Assembly: GCA_037176725.1 (NCBI GenBank)
Contig: JAZBRS010000057.1
Location: forward strand, 90,727,501-90,791,500
Length of the DNA: 64,000 nt
Source of the DNA: Posidonia oceanica
Lineage: Eukaryota > Streptophyta > Magnoliopsida > Alismatales > Posidoniaceae
Direction: 5' to 3'
Both the position numbers and the translations under genes were made by a program. The stretch's first letter is position 1; the number at the start of each line of letters is the position of its first letter. Of this stretch, positions 8,733-19,383 are shown in pieces. The notes under the pieces were generated by a model that was not told where the DNA came from, did not search any database, and worked only from the letters and a program-made list of their open reading frames with translations.

Positions 8733-11700
8733 CTAGCGACGCTTCAGGATGGTCACGCTTACTCGAGTATTCTTGTAGCCTCGGTGCGCGACCTCCGTCC
8801 CAGCGATTCTTTCTACTGTTTGCTCTGGCCTGACTGACTCTGCTGAGTGCTCTGCTGATTCTGCTGCCGATACTGTTGACTGCTCTACTGACTGTGCTGC
8901 TGAGGCTGCTGAGGCATTCTGCTCTGCTGCTGCTGCATTTACTGCTGATGCTCTCCCCTCTGGGTCTTCTAGTGTGCTTGTGGAGGATATGCCGGACTGG
9001 CGGCTGATCTGGTCACTGCCGCTCGATGCATTGCTCAAGTGAGGCATGGGTTGCACAAACCACCTAGACCCGCCTTCTGGTTGAAGAGTGATGAGCTCAT
9101 CTGGTCTAGGGGAGTCCGGCATTGCTGAGTCTTCTAGGACCATGATAGAGGCATGGTCCTCCTGCAGAGGAGGATCCGTAACTACGGCTTTTCCTTTCCT
9201 TTCTGCAGCTTGATGCTCTGCCAGGTCTTCTGCTATTGACTGGAGTTGTTCTTGATAAAGCAACTCTAAGTCGGACATCCAAGAATCGACCTGGGCTTCT
9301 ATCGCCACTCCTTCTTCTTCGTCTGAGGGGGAGTCGACGTAGTAGGCGCCGGGGGCCTGCGGCACTGGCCCGGCTGCAAGATGGATCGCCGCCCTTGGGG
9401 TCTGCATGATCTGGTTCACGGGCGCGTCTGATGGTGGCAACTCTGATGTAGATGGCCCAAATAGACAAGCTAGCGGTGCTACTGATGGATAAGCTTCCAG
9501 GGTCACTGCTAGAGAATAAGCAGGGGTGCTCCTTGGGGGGCTCAAGGGCCCGGAGAGTGTAGTGCTCAGTTGGCCTTTTGTATCGGGCCGTAACTGAGAG
9601 AGCGCAGCCTCTGACGCCATAAGGTCTTGCCACGAGAGCTGCTGCGGGTCGTCAGGAGAATGCGGAGCGGACTGGGCCAACTGCATTCCTGAAGATGATG
9701 CTGAGGGAGCGGGCTGGGCCATGCTGCCGACTGAGTTGATGGACTGCCCCTCCAGAGATGGGGGCAGTGGCACTGATGTTGCAGTGACCGCTGGTAGCAT
9801 GCCTGGTTCTGCCAAGAGGAGTGTCTCTGACTCCTGCACTGCTGCTGACTGTTCTTGAGAAGCTGGTGTGGCTGGAAAAGGATGAGAACTTGCTTTTGCC
9901 ACAGGGCCTGCTGAACTGCCTGCTGTTTCTGCCAGAGGGAGAGCTGAATAAACTGACTGTGGGGCCTCTGCTCTGACCACTGTTTCTGCTGAACTGATTG
10001 GGACTGCCTCTGTTGCATCAGACTGCTCCTCATCCGAGTAGTAGTCCTCAACACACACCCAATCCTCTGTCAGCGGTGCGGCTTGGTAGTCAGTTGATCC
10101 CAGAATTCCTGCACTGGTAAAGTTAGTGAGGTCTCTGGGAATGGCTGGTGCACGATCCTTGAGCTGGAAGCAGTGATCTTTGTCGAGCTTTGGTTCGTAG
10201 CCGAGACCTTCAGACTTCCTTCGCTCCACTGCTATGATCGGCTCTGCGATCCCTTGGCCGTGATGCCCGAGTGGCGTACCCTTTGTGTAACCCCACCTGT
10301 GACATACATTCTCGACCATTCGAAAGGGGTTACTGTGAACGGCCAAAGAGTTGACACGTTCAAGATCAGGAACGAAGTTAACTGGCTCGCACCGGTTAAC
10401 GCGATAGAGGGCTTCAGAAGTCTCAGGGTCAAATGGGATGGATTGCGAAGACACGGGAGAAACTGCTTCAATCCGCTCCTTCTCAAAGTTTTCCGCCATG
10501 ACGACAATGACATCATCGCCACGACGGTACTTTATCATTCGATGGAGGGTCGAAGGAAGGACCTGATGCTTGTGAAGCCAAGGGCGCCCAAGCAGAAGAT
10601 TGAAGTTAGGCTTCAAGTCGACGACATAGAATTCTACGTCGAAGACGACCGGGCCGATAGCCAGAGGGATAATCAGAATCCCTAGAGCGTCATGGTGAGT
10701 GTTGTCAAAAGTAGTCATTCCCTTCACGGCTAGCGTGATATCCTCGGCTTTGAATCCGAGCTTGGTTGCTGTACGCAAGGGGCAGACGTTAAGGCCTGAC
10801 CCGTTATCAACCAGTGTCAGGGGAATGCGAAAGTTTTTGAACTGCACCGTGACGAATAGGGGCTGGTTGTGATTAATCCCTGCCGGAGGCAGCTCATCAC
10901 TCGTAAAAGAGATGACCTGGGGCTCCGCGATTAACCCAACCATGCTCTCCAAGGCAGAAGGCTCAATGGACTGGGACACACGAGCAGCCTGGAACACACG
11001 AAGAAAAGCCTCGCGATGTTCGGCAGAAGTGTGGATCAAATCCCAGATGGAGATGTCAGCTTTAACCTTCTTAAGCTGAGAGGTTAGGTCTGCTCTAGGT
11101 TGGTCTCTCCTAGCAGCTAGAGGGGTGATTCTAGCAGGTTCTATAGGGGTAGTGGCAGGAAGCTGGGTTACTACAGGCCGGCTAGGGGCTTGGCTAACTA
11201 CAGGCTGATCTGGGGCTGGATTTGCTGAGGGTTGGCCTGAGGATGGGGGTATAACAGGTCTGGGATGAGTTGGCCTAGTTGCCGGTGCTGGGGGCCTGTA
11301 AATCCTCCCCGATCGCGTTACTTCCGCGCACATTTCTGTGGCGTAGCTGTAAGGGACGCGATGGGTGTCCATGGTCAAGTTAATGACGATTGGAGCATGT
11401 GCTGCGAGCACAGGAGGGGTTACAGGGGGACCTACAGGATACTGAGGTCTGTCTAAGGGATATGGTTGTTGGGGTGGGAAGGCTGGGGCAGGTTGAGGTC
11501 TGCCTAGAAGGTGTGGTTGAGGTCGCCCTAGAAGGTGAATGGGAGAACTAGGCTGGGCTCTGGCTAAAAGGTGTACGGGAGATTGAGCCTGAGGGAGCAC
11601 GGTGGGAGACGCGCGAGGGCGCTCCGACCTGGCACGCGGTCGGATCAAATGGATTCCCGACTCGGAGCCGGCAACTGCCGCCAAATAGAGACTGACTGGG

Positions 11701-12113
11701 AAAGGCTCAGAGAGGTCAGAGATAAGATCAGAAGGGTCCACTACAGAGGTAGCGGGCCCAGAGGGAAAGACAGAGTGGACGCCTGAGGTTCCCGCCCTTC
11801 CCGGATAAGAGTGCTTCGGTAAAGGTTGGCGGACGATGCCAGAATGCGGGGGAACAGCTGGAGATGCAGATGCATGGGTGCGTGCTTGAGTGGAAGCCTC
11901 GTGCGTGTCGATCACAATCGTTCCCGATTCGATCAGGTCCTGAATTGCGTTCCGCAGGGAGAAGCAATTATCCGTCGAATGCCCGACGCTTCGATGGAAA
12001 TTGCAGAAGAGGTCCGGCCTAAACCAATGCGGCAGAGGGCTTGGCGGCGGACGAACCTCCGGGAACTTCAGGAGCGATGCCACCTTTGGCAAGATGACCG
12101 TGAGTGGTTCCAC
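8733..12113 (-). CDS. Element A gag C-terminus (zinc knuckle), aspartic protease, G-patch and linker
   Basis: ORF of 1126 residues in the gag-pol frame. Near the start is a zinc knuckle of form C-X2-H-X4-H-X4-C (CNFHRSVGHSTDNC, plus 11967-12008). After a proline-rich segment comes the retroviral-type protease, with the active-site loop VDNGSGLNV (plus about 10800-10815) and LLLGRPWLH. At about plus 10198-10320 there is a G-patch: WGYTKGTPLGHHGQGIAEP followed by GLGYEP. A Ser/Ala/Gln/Pro-rich linker of several hundred residues leads to GYKNTRVSVTILKRR just before the stop at 8733. The element B copy instead reads on to RT through KRHQGQ. Gag binds genomic RNA; the protease would mature the polyprotein. 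Confidence 0.9.
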   Translation of the reverse strand: MEPLTVILPKVASLLKFPEVRPPPSPLPHWFRPDLFCNFHRSVGHSTDNCFSLRNAIQDLIESGTIVIDTHEASTQARTHASASPAVPPHSGIVRQPLPKHSYPGRAGTSGVHSVFPSGPATSVVDPSDLISDLSEPFPVSLYLAAVAGSESGIHLIRPRARSERPRASPTVLPQAQSPVHLLARAQPSSPIHLLGRPQPHLLGRPQPAPAFPPQQPYPLDRPQYPVGPPVTPPVLAAHAPIVINLTMDTHRVPYSYATEMCAEVTRSGRIYRPPAPATRPTHPRPVIPPSSGQPSANPAPDQPVVSQAPSRPVVTQLPATTPIEPARITPLAARRDQPRADLTSQLKKVKADISIWDLIHTSAEHREAFLRVFQAARVSQSIEPSALESMVGLIAEPQVISFTSDELPPAGINHNQPLFVTVQFKNFRIPLTLVDNGSGLNVCPLRTATKLGFKAEDITLAVKGMTTFDNTHHDALGILIIPLAIGPVVFDVEFYVVDLKPNFNLLLGRPWLHKHQVLPSTLHRMIKYRRGDDVIVVMAENFEKERIEAVSPVSSQSIPFDPETSEALYRVNRCEPVNFVPDLERVNSLAVHSNPFRMVENVCHRWGYTKGTPLGHHGQGIAEPIIAVERRKSEGLGYEPKLDKDHCFQLKDRAPAIPRDLTNFTSAGILGSTDYQAAPLTEDWVCVEDYYSDEEQSDATEAVPISSAETVVRAEAPQSVYSALPLAETAGSSAGPVAKASSHPFPATPASQEQSAAVQESETLLLAEPGMLPAVTATSVPLPPSLEGQSINSVGSMAQPAPSASSSGMQLAQSAPHSPDDPQQLSWQDLMASEAALSQLRPDTKGQLSTTLSGPLSPPRSTPAYSLAVTLEAYPSVAPLACLFGPSTSELPPSDAPVNQIMQTPRAAIHLAAGPVPQAPGAYYVDSPSDEEEGVAIEAQVDSWMSDLELLYQEQLQSIAEDLAEHQAAERKGKAVVTDPPLQEDHASIMVLEDSAMPDSPRPDELITLQPEGGSRWFVQPMPHLSNASSGSDQISRQSGISSTSTLEDPEGRASAVNAAAAEQNASAASAAQSVEQSTVSAAESAEHSAESVRPEQTVERIAGTEVAHRGYKNTRVSVTILKRR

Positions 12114-12662
12114 CAGTGGGGTGAAATTCCGCCTCTCAGCGGGTGGTCTTCTTTACCTTGGGCCTTGCTGAACCGGTGCGGCAGGATAGACCGGTCTAGC
12201 GGTGGTTGTGATGTGCGGTGTGTGCGGGATCCTAGGTGCAGGAGCGTACACCACCTGAGCTGGGGCAGGCCGTGACGGCAAGCGAACAGGCACAGCAGGA
12301 GAATCGACGAATGCAACAGCGGGTTTCGGCGAGTCCTTCCTCTTCGGGCGGTTGTTGTTGCTGCCGCTGTTGTTGTTGTTGGAGGTGCTGCTGTTGGCAC
12401 TGTTGCTGCTTATCACTGCCTGCTTAGCGAACGCAGAGAGAGCTGGGAAGTTGCCACTCCGCAAAGAACTCTCCACGCGCGCTCCAGCTCTGATGAGTGC
12501 CGCAAAAGTAGTGACTGGTTGAATGCTAAGCAAAGCTCCGAGAGACGGCTGCGCCCCTTTGATAACGATCTCGATAGATTCCTCGTCAGAGGGTCTATCC
12601 CGAACCTGAGAGGCAAGGGCGCGCCAGCGGCCGACGTACTCCCCGAACGGCTCGCCAGAGTT
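12114..12662 (-). pseudogene. Element A gag, middle part, between two in-frame stops
   Basis: Continues the gag frame after the TAG at 12663 and ends at the TAA at 12153. It contains FGEYVGRWRALASQVRD, EESIEIVIKG, then an Asn/Ser-rich stretch encoded by GTT/TTG repeats (plus 12352-12420) and a proline-rich segment. The homologous residue at 12663 in element B is glutamine, so the first stop is best read as CAG to TAG. The origin of the TAA at 12153 is less clear because the alignment there is loose. Neither stop looks like a programmed gag end. Confidence 0.8.
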
Positions 12663-14168
12663 CTACTTGATGGCGATCAAGTCCGCCCTCTTTGGGACAA
12701 GATCGAGGTTGAAGGAGTATTGCTCCAGGAACGCCTGACTGAGGTCGTTCCAAGTCTTGATGGCTGACATATCGAGTGATGTGAACCACTTGAGCGCCGG
12801 CCCGGTCAAACTCTTCTGGAACAAGCGGATCAGCAACCTCTCGTCAGCCTGAAGCTGAGCGAGATCACCGCAATACGCCTTCAGGTGTGCTACAGGGCAG
12901 CCCCTACCATTATACTTCTCGAAGTCCGGGATTTTGAACTTCGGAGGGAGTACCGCCTCTGGAAAGCAACAGAGGTCTCGGAATTGGTAGGTCTGGTGCT
13001 CAGTACCCTGCACTAGTCGTAGTGCCTTCTCCAAGACGTCCATCCGGTTGTTGATGGGGTCTGGAATTGCTGCTGTAGGAGAGGGATCAGCAGGAGTAGC
13101 GAGCACATACGCCGAATGGGTCGCACCTAAGTGCTCCTCCGGATCTACCATAGCGTCGCCTGGTGGAGCAACAGGATGGCCGGCGTATCCGTGCTGGGGG
13201 ATAGTGTATGCAGGAGTGTATGCAGGATGCTGGACTTGAGGGAGAGGAGAAGAATAAATGCCATGCTGTGCTGGGACAGGGGTAGGATGGCGGAGCACCA
13301 GTTGCTGTGCAGGCGGGGTGCCAGACAGCGAGCCAGTGAGGTACTGGGCTCCAGCCGACCCAAAGGGTTGACCACCAGAAGAAAGCGGAGCGTGCTGTGC
13401 CAAGTGTTGTGCAGGAGGCGGTAAACGAGCCCCCATCGTCGGAACCGTGAGCAGTTGCGACGATGGTCGAGGCGGAGGTGTAGAGGTCGATGCAAGGAAT
13501 GCAGGAACTGGCCTTGGAGGAACCTCAGGAACGACAGAGATAGAAGGAGGACGAACTGACAGAGCCATGCCCTGCAGTCTCTGGGCAAGCTCCATCAGGT
13601 GCTGGTACTGCGCCTCGGGCGTCTCGCCAGTGGGGACGCTGAAGTGCAGTGCCGGCGGCGGCTGAGAAGCAAGAGGCACGGACACAGATGGTTTGGGAAG
13701 GAGGGGATCTACAGAAAAAGTCGCAGCAACGGTGGAAGGGATGTCGAAAGCGACGTATCCCTGGGACGGAGGGGGCAGTGGCGTCTCCGGAGCGCGAGTA
13801 ACGGCCGTCAAGATAGACTCGGCGACCGGATCCGGAGGAAGGGAGGCTTGCCACTGTCCCGGGGTGTACTGAGAACCTAGAGACGTCAGGGGAGGAAACC
13901 CTGGCGTCGGAGGGGGAACAAGTGGGACAGAAAGAGCAACCGGGGGGGCCAAAATGGAAACGCCCTCCGTGACAGGAGTAAAAGAAGGCTCACTAACGTA
14001 CTGGGCCATTGCTGACCTAGAGCGTGTGAGAACTGGGCTGCGACGGGTATTCAAGCGATGCTTCCTAAGAGGAGCTATCGTCGCAAGTGCGGATAGCTCG
14101 GAAGGGGAATGGTCGCGAACTAAGTCGCAAAAGGGGGTCAACGAGGGTCGGTACTCAAGCTCTGGCAA
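12663..14168 (-). CDS. Element A gag, N-terminal part
   Basis: ORF of 501 residues. The first about 330 residues are Pro/Ala/Gln-rich. From about residue 375 (MDVLEKALRLVQGTEHQ) follows the conserved gag core: PPKFKIPDFEKYNG, HLKAYCGDLAQLQ, RLFQKSLTGPALKWF, WNDLSQAFLEQYSFN. This is the retrotransposon gag domain that forms the virus-like particle in the cytoplasm. The family start may be the ATG of MAQYVSEP inside this ORF, because the matching point in B also begins MAQ; the first about 50 residues are uncertain. Confidence 0.85.
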   Translation of the reverse strand: MPELEYRPSLTPFCDLVRDHSPSELSALATIAPLRKHRLNTRRSPVLTRSRSAMAQYVSEPSFTPVTEGVSILAPPVALSVPLVPPPTPGFPPLTSLGSQYTPGQWQASLPPDPVAESILTAVTRAPETPLPPPSQGYVAFDIPSTVAATFSVDPLLPKPSVSVPLASQPPPALHFSVPTGETPEAQYQHLMELAQRLQGMALSVRPPSISVVPEVPPRPVPAFLASTSTPPPRPSSQLLTVPTMGARLPPPAQHLAQHAPLSSGGQPFGSAGAQYLTGSLSGTPPAQQLVLRHPTPVPAQHGIYSSPLPQVQHPAYTPAYTIPQHGYAGHPVAPPGDAMVDPEEHLGATHSAYVLATPADPSPTAAIPDPINNRMDVLEKALRLVQGTEHQTYQFRDLCCFPEAVLPPKFKIPDFEKYNGRGCPVAHLKAYCGDLAQLQADERLLIRLFQKSLTGPALKWFTSLDMSAIKTWNDLSQAFLEQYSFNLDLVPKRADLIAIK

Positions 14169-15320
14169 AGGGAACTCGCTTACCGATCACGCTGACACAA
14201 CAGAAGGAAATTAGGGTTAGAAACTAGAGGATGAATGCAAATGAGTTAGTTAAGTGGCGTGAATGATATGCATGCTTTCTAGTATGCCCCCCTTACCTAA
14301 CTAGTGTTTCCTAGCAAGGCTGTCTACTCCGGGTATCCCTGGGTGTACGGGTCACCGACTCAGGTCAGAAAAAGTAGGTCCCCTGTCTAACTCCCGGCCC
14401 AAAGCTCAGGTAATGACAGGGTGGTGCGTTAGTGGCCTCTACCCCGCCAAAGCGTGGGTGGTACCCTCTACTAACACCGACACGACCCTCGGACAAGGAG
14501 GGGACGGACCGACCAACTTATGCCACGCCCAAAGCAGTGGAACAAGAGGCCGGAATCGTCCTTCGCAGACTAGTAGGTGGACTCAGAGGAGAAGAATGCA
14601 TGCCCTATATGATGCTTATGCAAATGATTAGAGTTTTTTATCTTGCACATTTTATTAACCAAAAAGGGAGTGAAGGATTGTTTGTAGTCTCTAGTTGCCC
14701 CTAGAAGTTCTTTTTACTTGCATTTTTTAGTTAACCATGGGGGAAGCAGACAGGTCTCTACTATCCTAAGCATGGCATGTGCAAAAGGGAAGAAAATCAA
14801 TCCAAATGGCAAGCAACCATCATACAACACAACAAAAGGCATGTTCATGGCATGTGCGAGTGTTTGTGAATATGATGGTGAAAAAGAAGCATTCATCAAG
14901 TCAAAAGGCATGTAAGCATAGTATGTGCGTGTGTAGTGGCATAGCAAGGGTGTAAAAGAAGCATTCAACATCCAAAAAGCATGTATTTTAGCCAAACAAA
15001 GTATGTAGACATGCAATGTGCAAGAATTAAAGCAATAATAAGTAAGGCAAAACAAGGTAAAAGTAAGCAGACTGTAAAAGAAATAGGAATATAAGCAAGA
15101 CAATAAGTAAATAAACAAGCAAATAAGCGAAGCCAGGTAAAAGAAAGCGCAAACCGAGGCGAAAGAGGTGCAAAACCCAAGCAAAGTAGCCACGAAGCGA
15201 CTTGCTAGGGGTCTGCACAGAAAGGCGAGCAAAACAAGCAAGGAAGGCACACAAGGTAGACAAAACTACAAAACAAGCGAGCGAAAAGCCGAGAACGAAA
15301 GCCGGAGTCTAGGCTGATCA
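14169..15320 (-). other. Untranslated leader of element A between primer site and gag
   Basis: No credible ORF. A block around 14400-14590 (with ACACCGACACGACCC) is shared with the leader of element B at about 49960-50150, which supports a conserved 5' untranslated function such as packaging, though that is inference. The part nearest the primer site, 14700-15290, is A-rich on the plus strand and of simple composition. Confidence 0.7.
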
Positions 15321-15338
15321 TCCCCAGCAGAGTCGCCA
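15321..15338 (-). promoter_or_regulatory. Primer binding site of element A (tRNA-Arg type)
   Basis: Plus strand TCCCCAGCAGAGTCGCCA matches the 3' end of plant tRNA-Arg, including CCA, with one mismatch at the tenth base as I recall that tRNA. It lies one base from the LTR edge (TGTAGCG starts at 15340). Tat elements such as Ogre use tRNA-Arg, so this agrees with the lineage. Confidence 0.88.
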
Positions 15339-15640
15339 CTGTAGCGATCCCGATCGGAACCAGGCTCGCTATTTAGCGGCGATTGAGATCCGAGGAAGAG
15401 GCTCAACTCGAAAAACACTTAAAATCGAGGAGAAAAAGGAAAAGATAAGACAAATCAGAGTCGCCACCACGTCTATTAACGGAAGACGAGGAAAACTGGG
15501 GTAATGCGTGAATTAACGCACAAAACCGAGCGATAAATGCAAAGCAAAGCAATGCAAAGGGAAACAAATGCAAACAAATGCAAATGAGATGACTCTAGCC
15601 TAGGATAAGGGCGGTACGGTCATTACGGGCCAAAAGATAG

Positions 15641-15693
15641 GGTAAGGACTCCTGTTACGTGCGGGGAAGGTATTAGGCACCCCCGACACGCCC
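15641..15693 (-). promoter_or_regulatory. Conserved U5 block of the A-family LTR
   Basis: Contains GGTAAGGACTCCTGTTACGT and GGCACCCCCGACACG on the plus strand. Nearly the same block occurs in the otherwise unlike B-family LTRs (about 22725-22779 and 51181-51234) and in the solo LTR (about 38563-38616). Its sharing between unlike LTRs suggests a constrained function, possibly RNA structure or 3' end formation. Confidence 0.7.
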
Positions 15694-15974
15694 GAAAATC
15701 GGTCTTTCTAGGCTTACGCTCGCATACGCAGAAAGATGCAGGATTGAATGCCTATGTGCCTATGAATGCCTAAATGAATGCTCAAGGAGTGCTCTAAGTG
15801 GGAAGAAACGATGCAAGGAAGTAAACGTGCTCTCTAAGTGCTCAGCTGCGCTGTCTGTGTTCCGAACCAGGCGTAACCTAGCTCGTGAGAACTCCAGGCA
15901 GTAAGCATCACAGCCCTATATGCAAATGCAAGCGAGGAAACAAAACAGCGTGAAAACCATGCAATGGGATCGAC

Positions 15975-16300
15975 ATGCAAGAGAAAATGGCGCGAAACAC
16001 GCAAAACGAGGCGGGAAGCGAACAACGTGCGCAAAACGATGCAAAAGAGCGAAATCGTCACGCAAAACAAGCGAAAAACAAGGCAGCGCGCAAAACGAGA
16101 CAAGAGATCAAGAAGGTACGCAAAACAGGACGAAAAAACAGAATGGTACGCAAAACGGGGCGAAAGAATAAAACCGGCACGCAAAACGAACGAGAAGGCA
16201 AGACAGTGCGCAAAACGAGACAAGAAAACAGATGGGCACGCAAAACGGAGCGAAAACGAGGGCGGGCACGCGAAACGGTGCCAAAACAGCGAAGCAAAAA
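15975..16300. repeat. Minisatellite of about 31 bp inside the A-family LTR, about 10 copies
   Basis: The phrase CGCAAAACGRNGC recurs near 16029, 16061, 16088, 16120, 16150, 16181, 16209 and 16240. The solo LTR has the reverse complement array at about 38040-38290. ORFs read from it on both strands are repeat artefacts. Confidence 0.8.
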
Positions 16301-17049
16301 CCTCGAAAAAGCCATGCAAATGCGAGAATGCAGAAAGAGATTAAAAGGGGTCAAAGGGGAGGCAAGACAACGTGTGTATAAGAACAAACGCTGTTTAGGA
16401 CCACTCAGAGCAGGTGTGAAGACCTACTGAGGGGAGAAAAGGCAACTGGAGGGATTACCACCTCTTTGCGGCTGTTTCCCACTAAACCGTTCCACGGTGT
16501 GTCTCGCATGCTGCCTAAAGCTCGCGATGCGATCGGATCGTGGAAAAAGGGGAAGAAAGTCACATAAAGTGGCAAATCCAAGGAGAACGCAACACGAAAC
16601 ACACAGGGAAACGCGAAACGAGGATTTGAATAGACAAGCAGAAAGGGGAAGTCCTATTCTACATGTTCAAAGAGACAGAAAGCGAAAACAAGGAAAACTG
16701 TGCAAATGCCATGCAAATGAATGCAATGCAGGGGTTCAGGAGGACATACCAGGAAATCCGGGAGCCTGATCTGAAATCTGTCTAGTCTATGCTGAAGAGC
16801 GCTTCGCTGCGGTCGCTTGGGCAGCTCACTTGAGAAGATCCAACGGCCGGATTGGAAGATATCGCAGCTCCAAGGCAGAAGGGCCAGAACAGGGGAGAAG
16901 AACAGATCTAGGTGTTCAGGAGGTCCTAGGGATGTGCATAAGGGTCCTCCCAAGTGAAAGGGAGCTAGGAGTGCTTAGTGTGTGCAAAGGGGATGCTGAA
17001 ATGCAAGACTAAATGGATGCAGAATGCATGCAAAAGCAAGAAAAAGTAA

Positions 17050-18070
17050 AGAAAAGAAGCTGGAAAAAAACTAGGATTTCAGAAAGTATTTTGAAAAAGA
17101 AGAGGGGCTAAAAATGCAAATTTCCCAGAAAACAGGGTTCCACAGGAGAGGATTTTGAAAACAGGGGAAGACAAGGGTCTATTTGGCAAAAAACTAGGCT
17201 CAGAAAGGTGTTTTGAAAAGAAGGTATGCTTTGAAAGAGATTTTGAAACCAAAAGGGGTCAGAGTGCAATTTTAAAAAAAATCTAGGGTCTAAGATGCAA
17301 ATTTTCCAGAAAACAAGGTCCTAGGGAGTCTGGGGGTACTAGTGGAAGGTCTGTATGAAATTTGGTAGGCATAAGGGCTAAAATGCAACCTAGGGGCAAA
17401 ATGGTCTTTTCACATGATTTTTAAAGCATGCAGGGACCTAAGTGTGGTTTTGAAAACATGCAGGGGTTGAAAATGCAATTTAGTATGGAAAATATGCTCT
17501 GAAAATTAAATGACAGGACCACAGTGCAATTTCTGGAAAATATGGGGTTAAAAATGCAATGCAGTAAGTTAAAATGCATGCAGCACAGTTACTGTCCATT
17601 TAAAATGGACCTAACTGCAAATATGATAAAGTAGAGGGGCTAATATGCAATGCATCAACCAAAAATAAAAATCAGAACCTAGGTTTCTACAGTGCATGTA
17701 CTTAAATGCAAAAACAGAAAAATGCAGGGACTTGGAATGCAATGCAGTATGCAAAAATAAAAAATAATCCTAAGTTCTAACAGTGCATGGGACTTAAATG
17801 CAAAAATAAAAACATGCAAGGGGCCAGGATGCAATGCAGTATGGTAAAATATAAGTAAATAAATGAACTGACTTGGTACAGGACTTAAGTGCAAAAAAAG
17901 AAAACAAGAGGACTAAACTACAAAATATTAAAGCAGCACAACACAGTAGATGGATCAACTTGCAAATACTGAAAACTATAAACAGATTATGCAATTTAGC
18001 ATAGTATTTAATTAAAAACCAAGCAGAATAAATGAAATAAGGACTGGAATGCAAAAATGAGGAAACTTAG
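17050..18070 (-). repeat. Dispersed AAATTGCAT phrase repeats in the A-family LTR
   Basis: In element sense about 20 loosely spaced copies of a phrase like AAATTGCATTTTAGNCCC occur at intervals of roughly 30-80 bases. The matching region of the solo LTR is 36356-37290. They are not strict tandem repeats. Confidence 0.75.
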
Positions 18071-19383
18071 GACAGACATGCAATATTTACCCTAAAACTA
18101 TATAAACTGAAAAATAAGTAAACAGTGCTGATCGTCGACGGCGACGAGCACTGTAGCACGAAGCTTCCAGAGCTCGTGCCGTCGACAGGGGAGGCTGAGG
18201 ATGCGCGGGAAGGCGGAGAGCAACGTCGGCGATCGTCCGGAGCTCCGGGGGTCGACTGGAACTCACTCTGTTGGTCGGAGTGTCCGGAGGAAAAGCAGCC
18301 GGCGCCGGAGAAGGAGGACTGTCCAGCGAGCTGAAGACGGAGCAGGAGGTCCGGAAAGCCTATTCTAAAGGCTGGGGAAGCAAGAGAAGAAGGAGAGGAA
18401 GCTAGGGGAAGCAGTGATTACCTTTTCCCGCGCCTGAGTCGTTCCCCCGACGTCAGTGACTCCAGCTGTCGCCGGTGGAGGCCGTCTGGTTGCTGCAGAC
18501 GTTGCCGGCTGCTCGCGGAGGTTGGAATCACTTCAAAACGTCCCTCCGGTGCTTCCTGATCGACCGGACCGAAGTTCTGCAGCTCAGGTAACGTTTTGGC
18601 TTTTCTGGGTTCAGAGGATGCTGCCGGAGGTCGAGGGAGGTGTCCGCTGCTCGCCGGCTTGGATGGAGCGCTCCGGGGAGTTGCTGGAAGGTTGGGGAAG
18701 GCTTCTGGGTGGTTGAATTGTTTTTTGGGAGGCTGTAGGTGGAGATTGGAAGTCGGCTGGTTTTCTGATCAGTGGGTGGCGTAAGTGTTTGTGGTGGAGT
18801 TTGGAAGCTGTGGTGAGCGGTTGGGTTCGAGGCCGGGGGCTTTAGAAAGGTGGAGGCCTGGTGAGTGACTGGGTGAAGTTTGGGGGGGGAGTTGCGGGCT
18901 GGAGTGATGGGAATTGTGAGAGAATGGAACTGGGTTGCAGGTCTGATGATCAGGGTGTCTCTGGGTGGTTTTAGGTGGTTTCAGTGGGTGGAATGGCCGG
19001 AGAATGAGGCTGGGAAATGGCTGGGTTTTGGGTGAACTTGGGGGAGCAATGGGGAGAAGTGTGGAGGCTTGGAGTGGTATTGGGGGATTGGAAAAGAAAG
19101 AAGGAGGCTTTGCTGATATTTTCAGAGAAGAAAAGAAGAGGACTGGATGGGGGGGATCGGGCTCTGATGAGGGCTTCTCTCTGGGATGCCCAGAACTCAC
19201 AAACACTCTCTTTTCCTCTCTCTTTTCACTCCGGAATTGGAAGAGGATCAGGGGAGAAGGAAGATCGCACAGAAAGGAAGGAAAATTCGGATTTTGGTCT
19301 CTGGTTTGCTGGTGGTCTCTCGTTGCTTGCTTGCTCACTGACGGTTTTCTGATGATCCTCTAGTTGAAGGAAAGGACGGGAGG

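Noticed and set aside
10173..10685. 170-codon plus-strand ORF
   Set aside because: It is antisense to the protease and G-patch of element A, where conserved codons explain the openness.
15834..16430. Overlapping Arg/Lys-rich and Cys/Phe-rich ORFs in the LTR
   Set aside because: All derive from the 31-bp minisatellite, and similar ORFs appear in any frame of it.
18769..19363. ORFs of 189 and 132 codons in a GC-rich block
   Set aside because: They lie inside the A-family LTR around the predicted promoter, are not kept open in the solo LTR copy, and show no domain.
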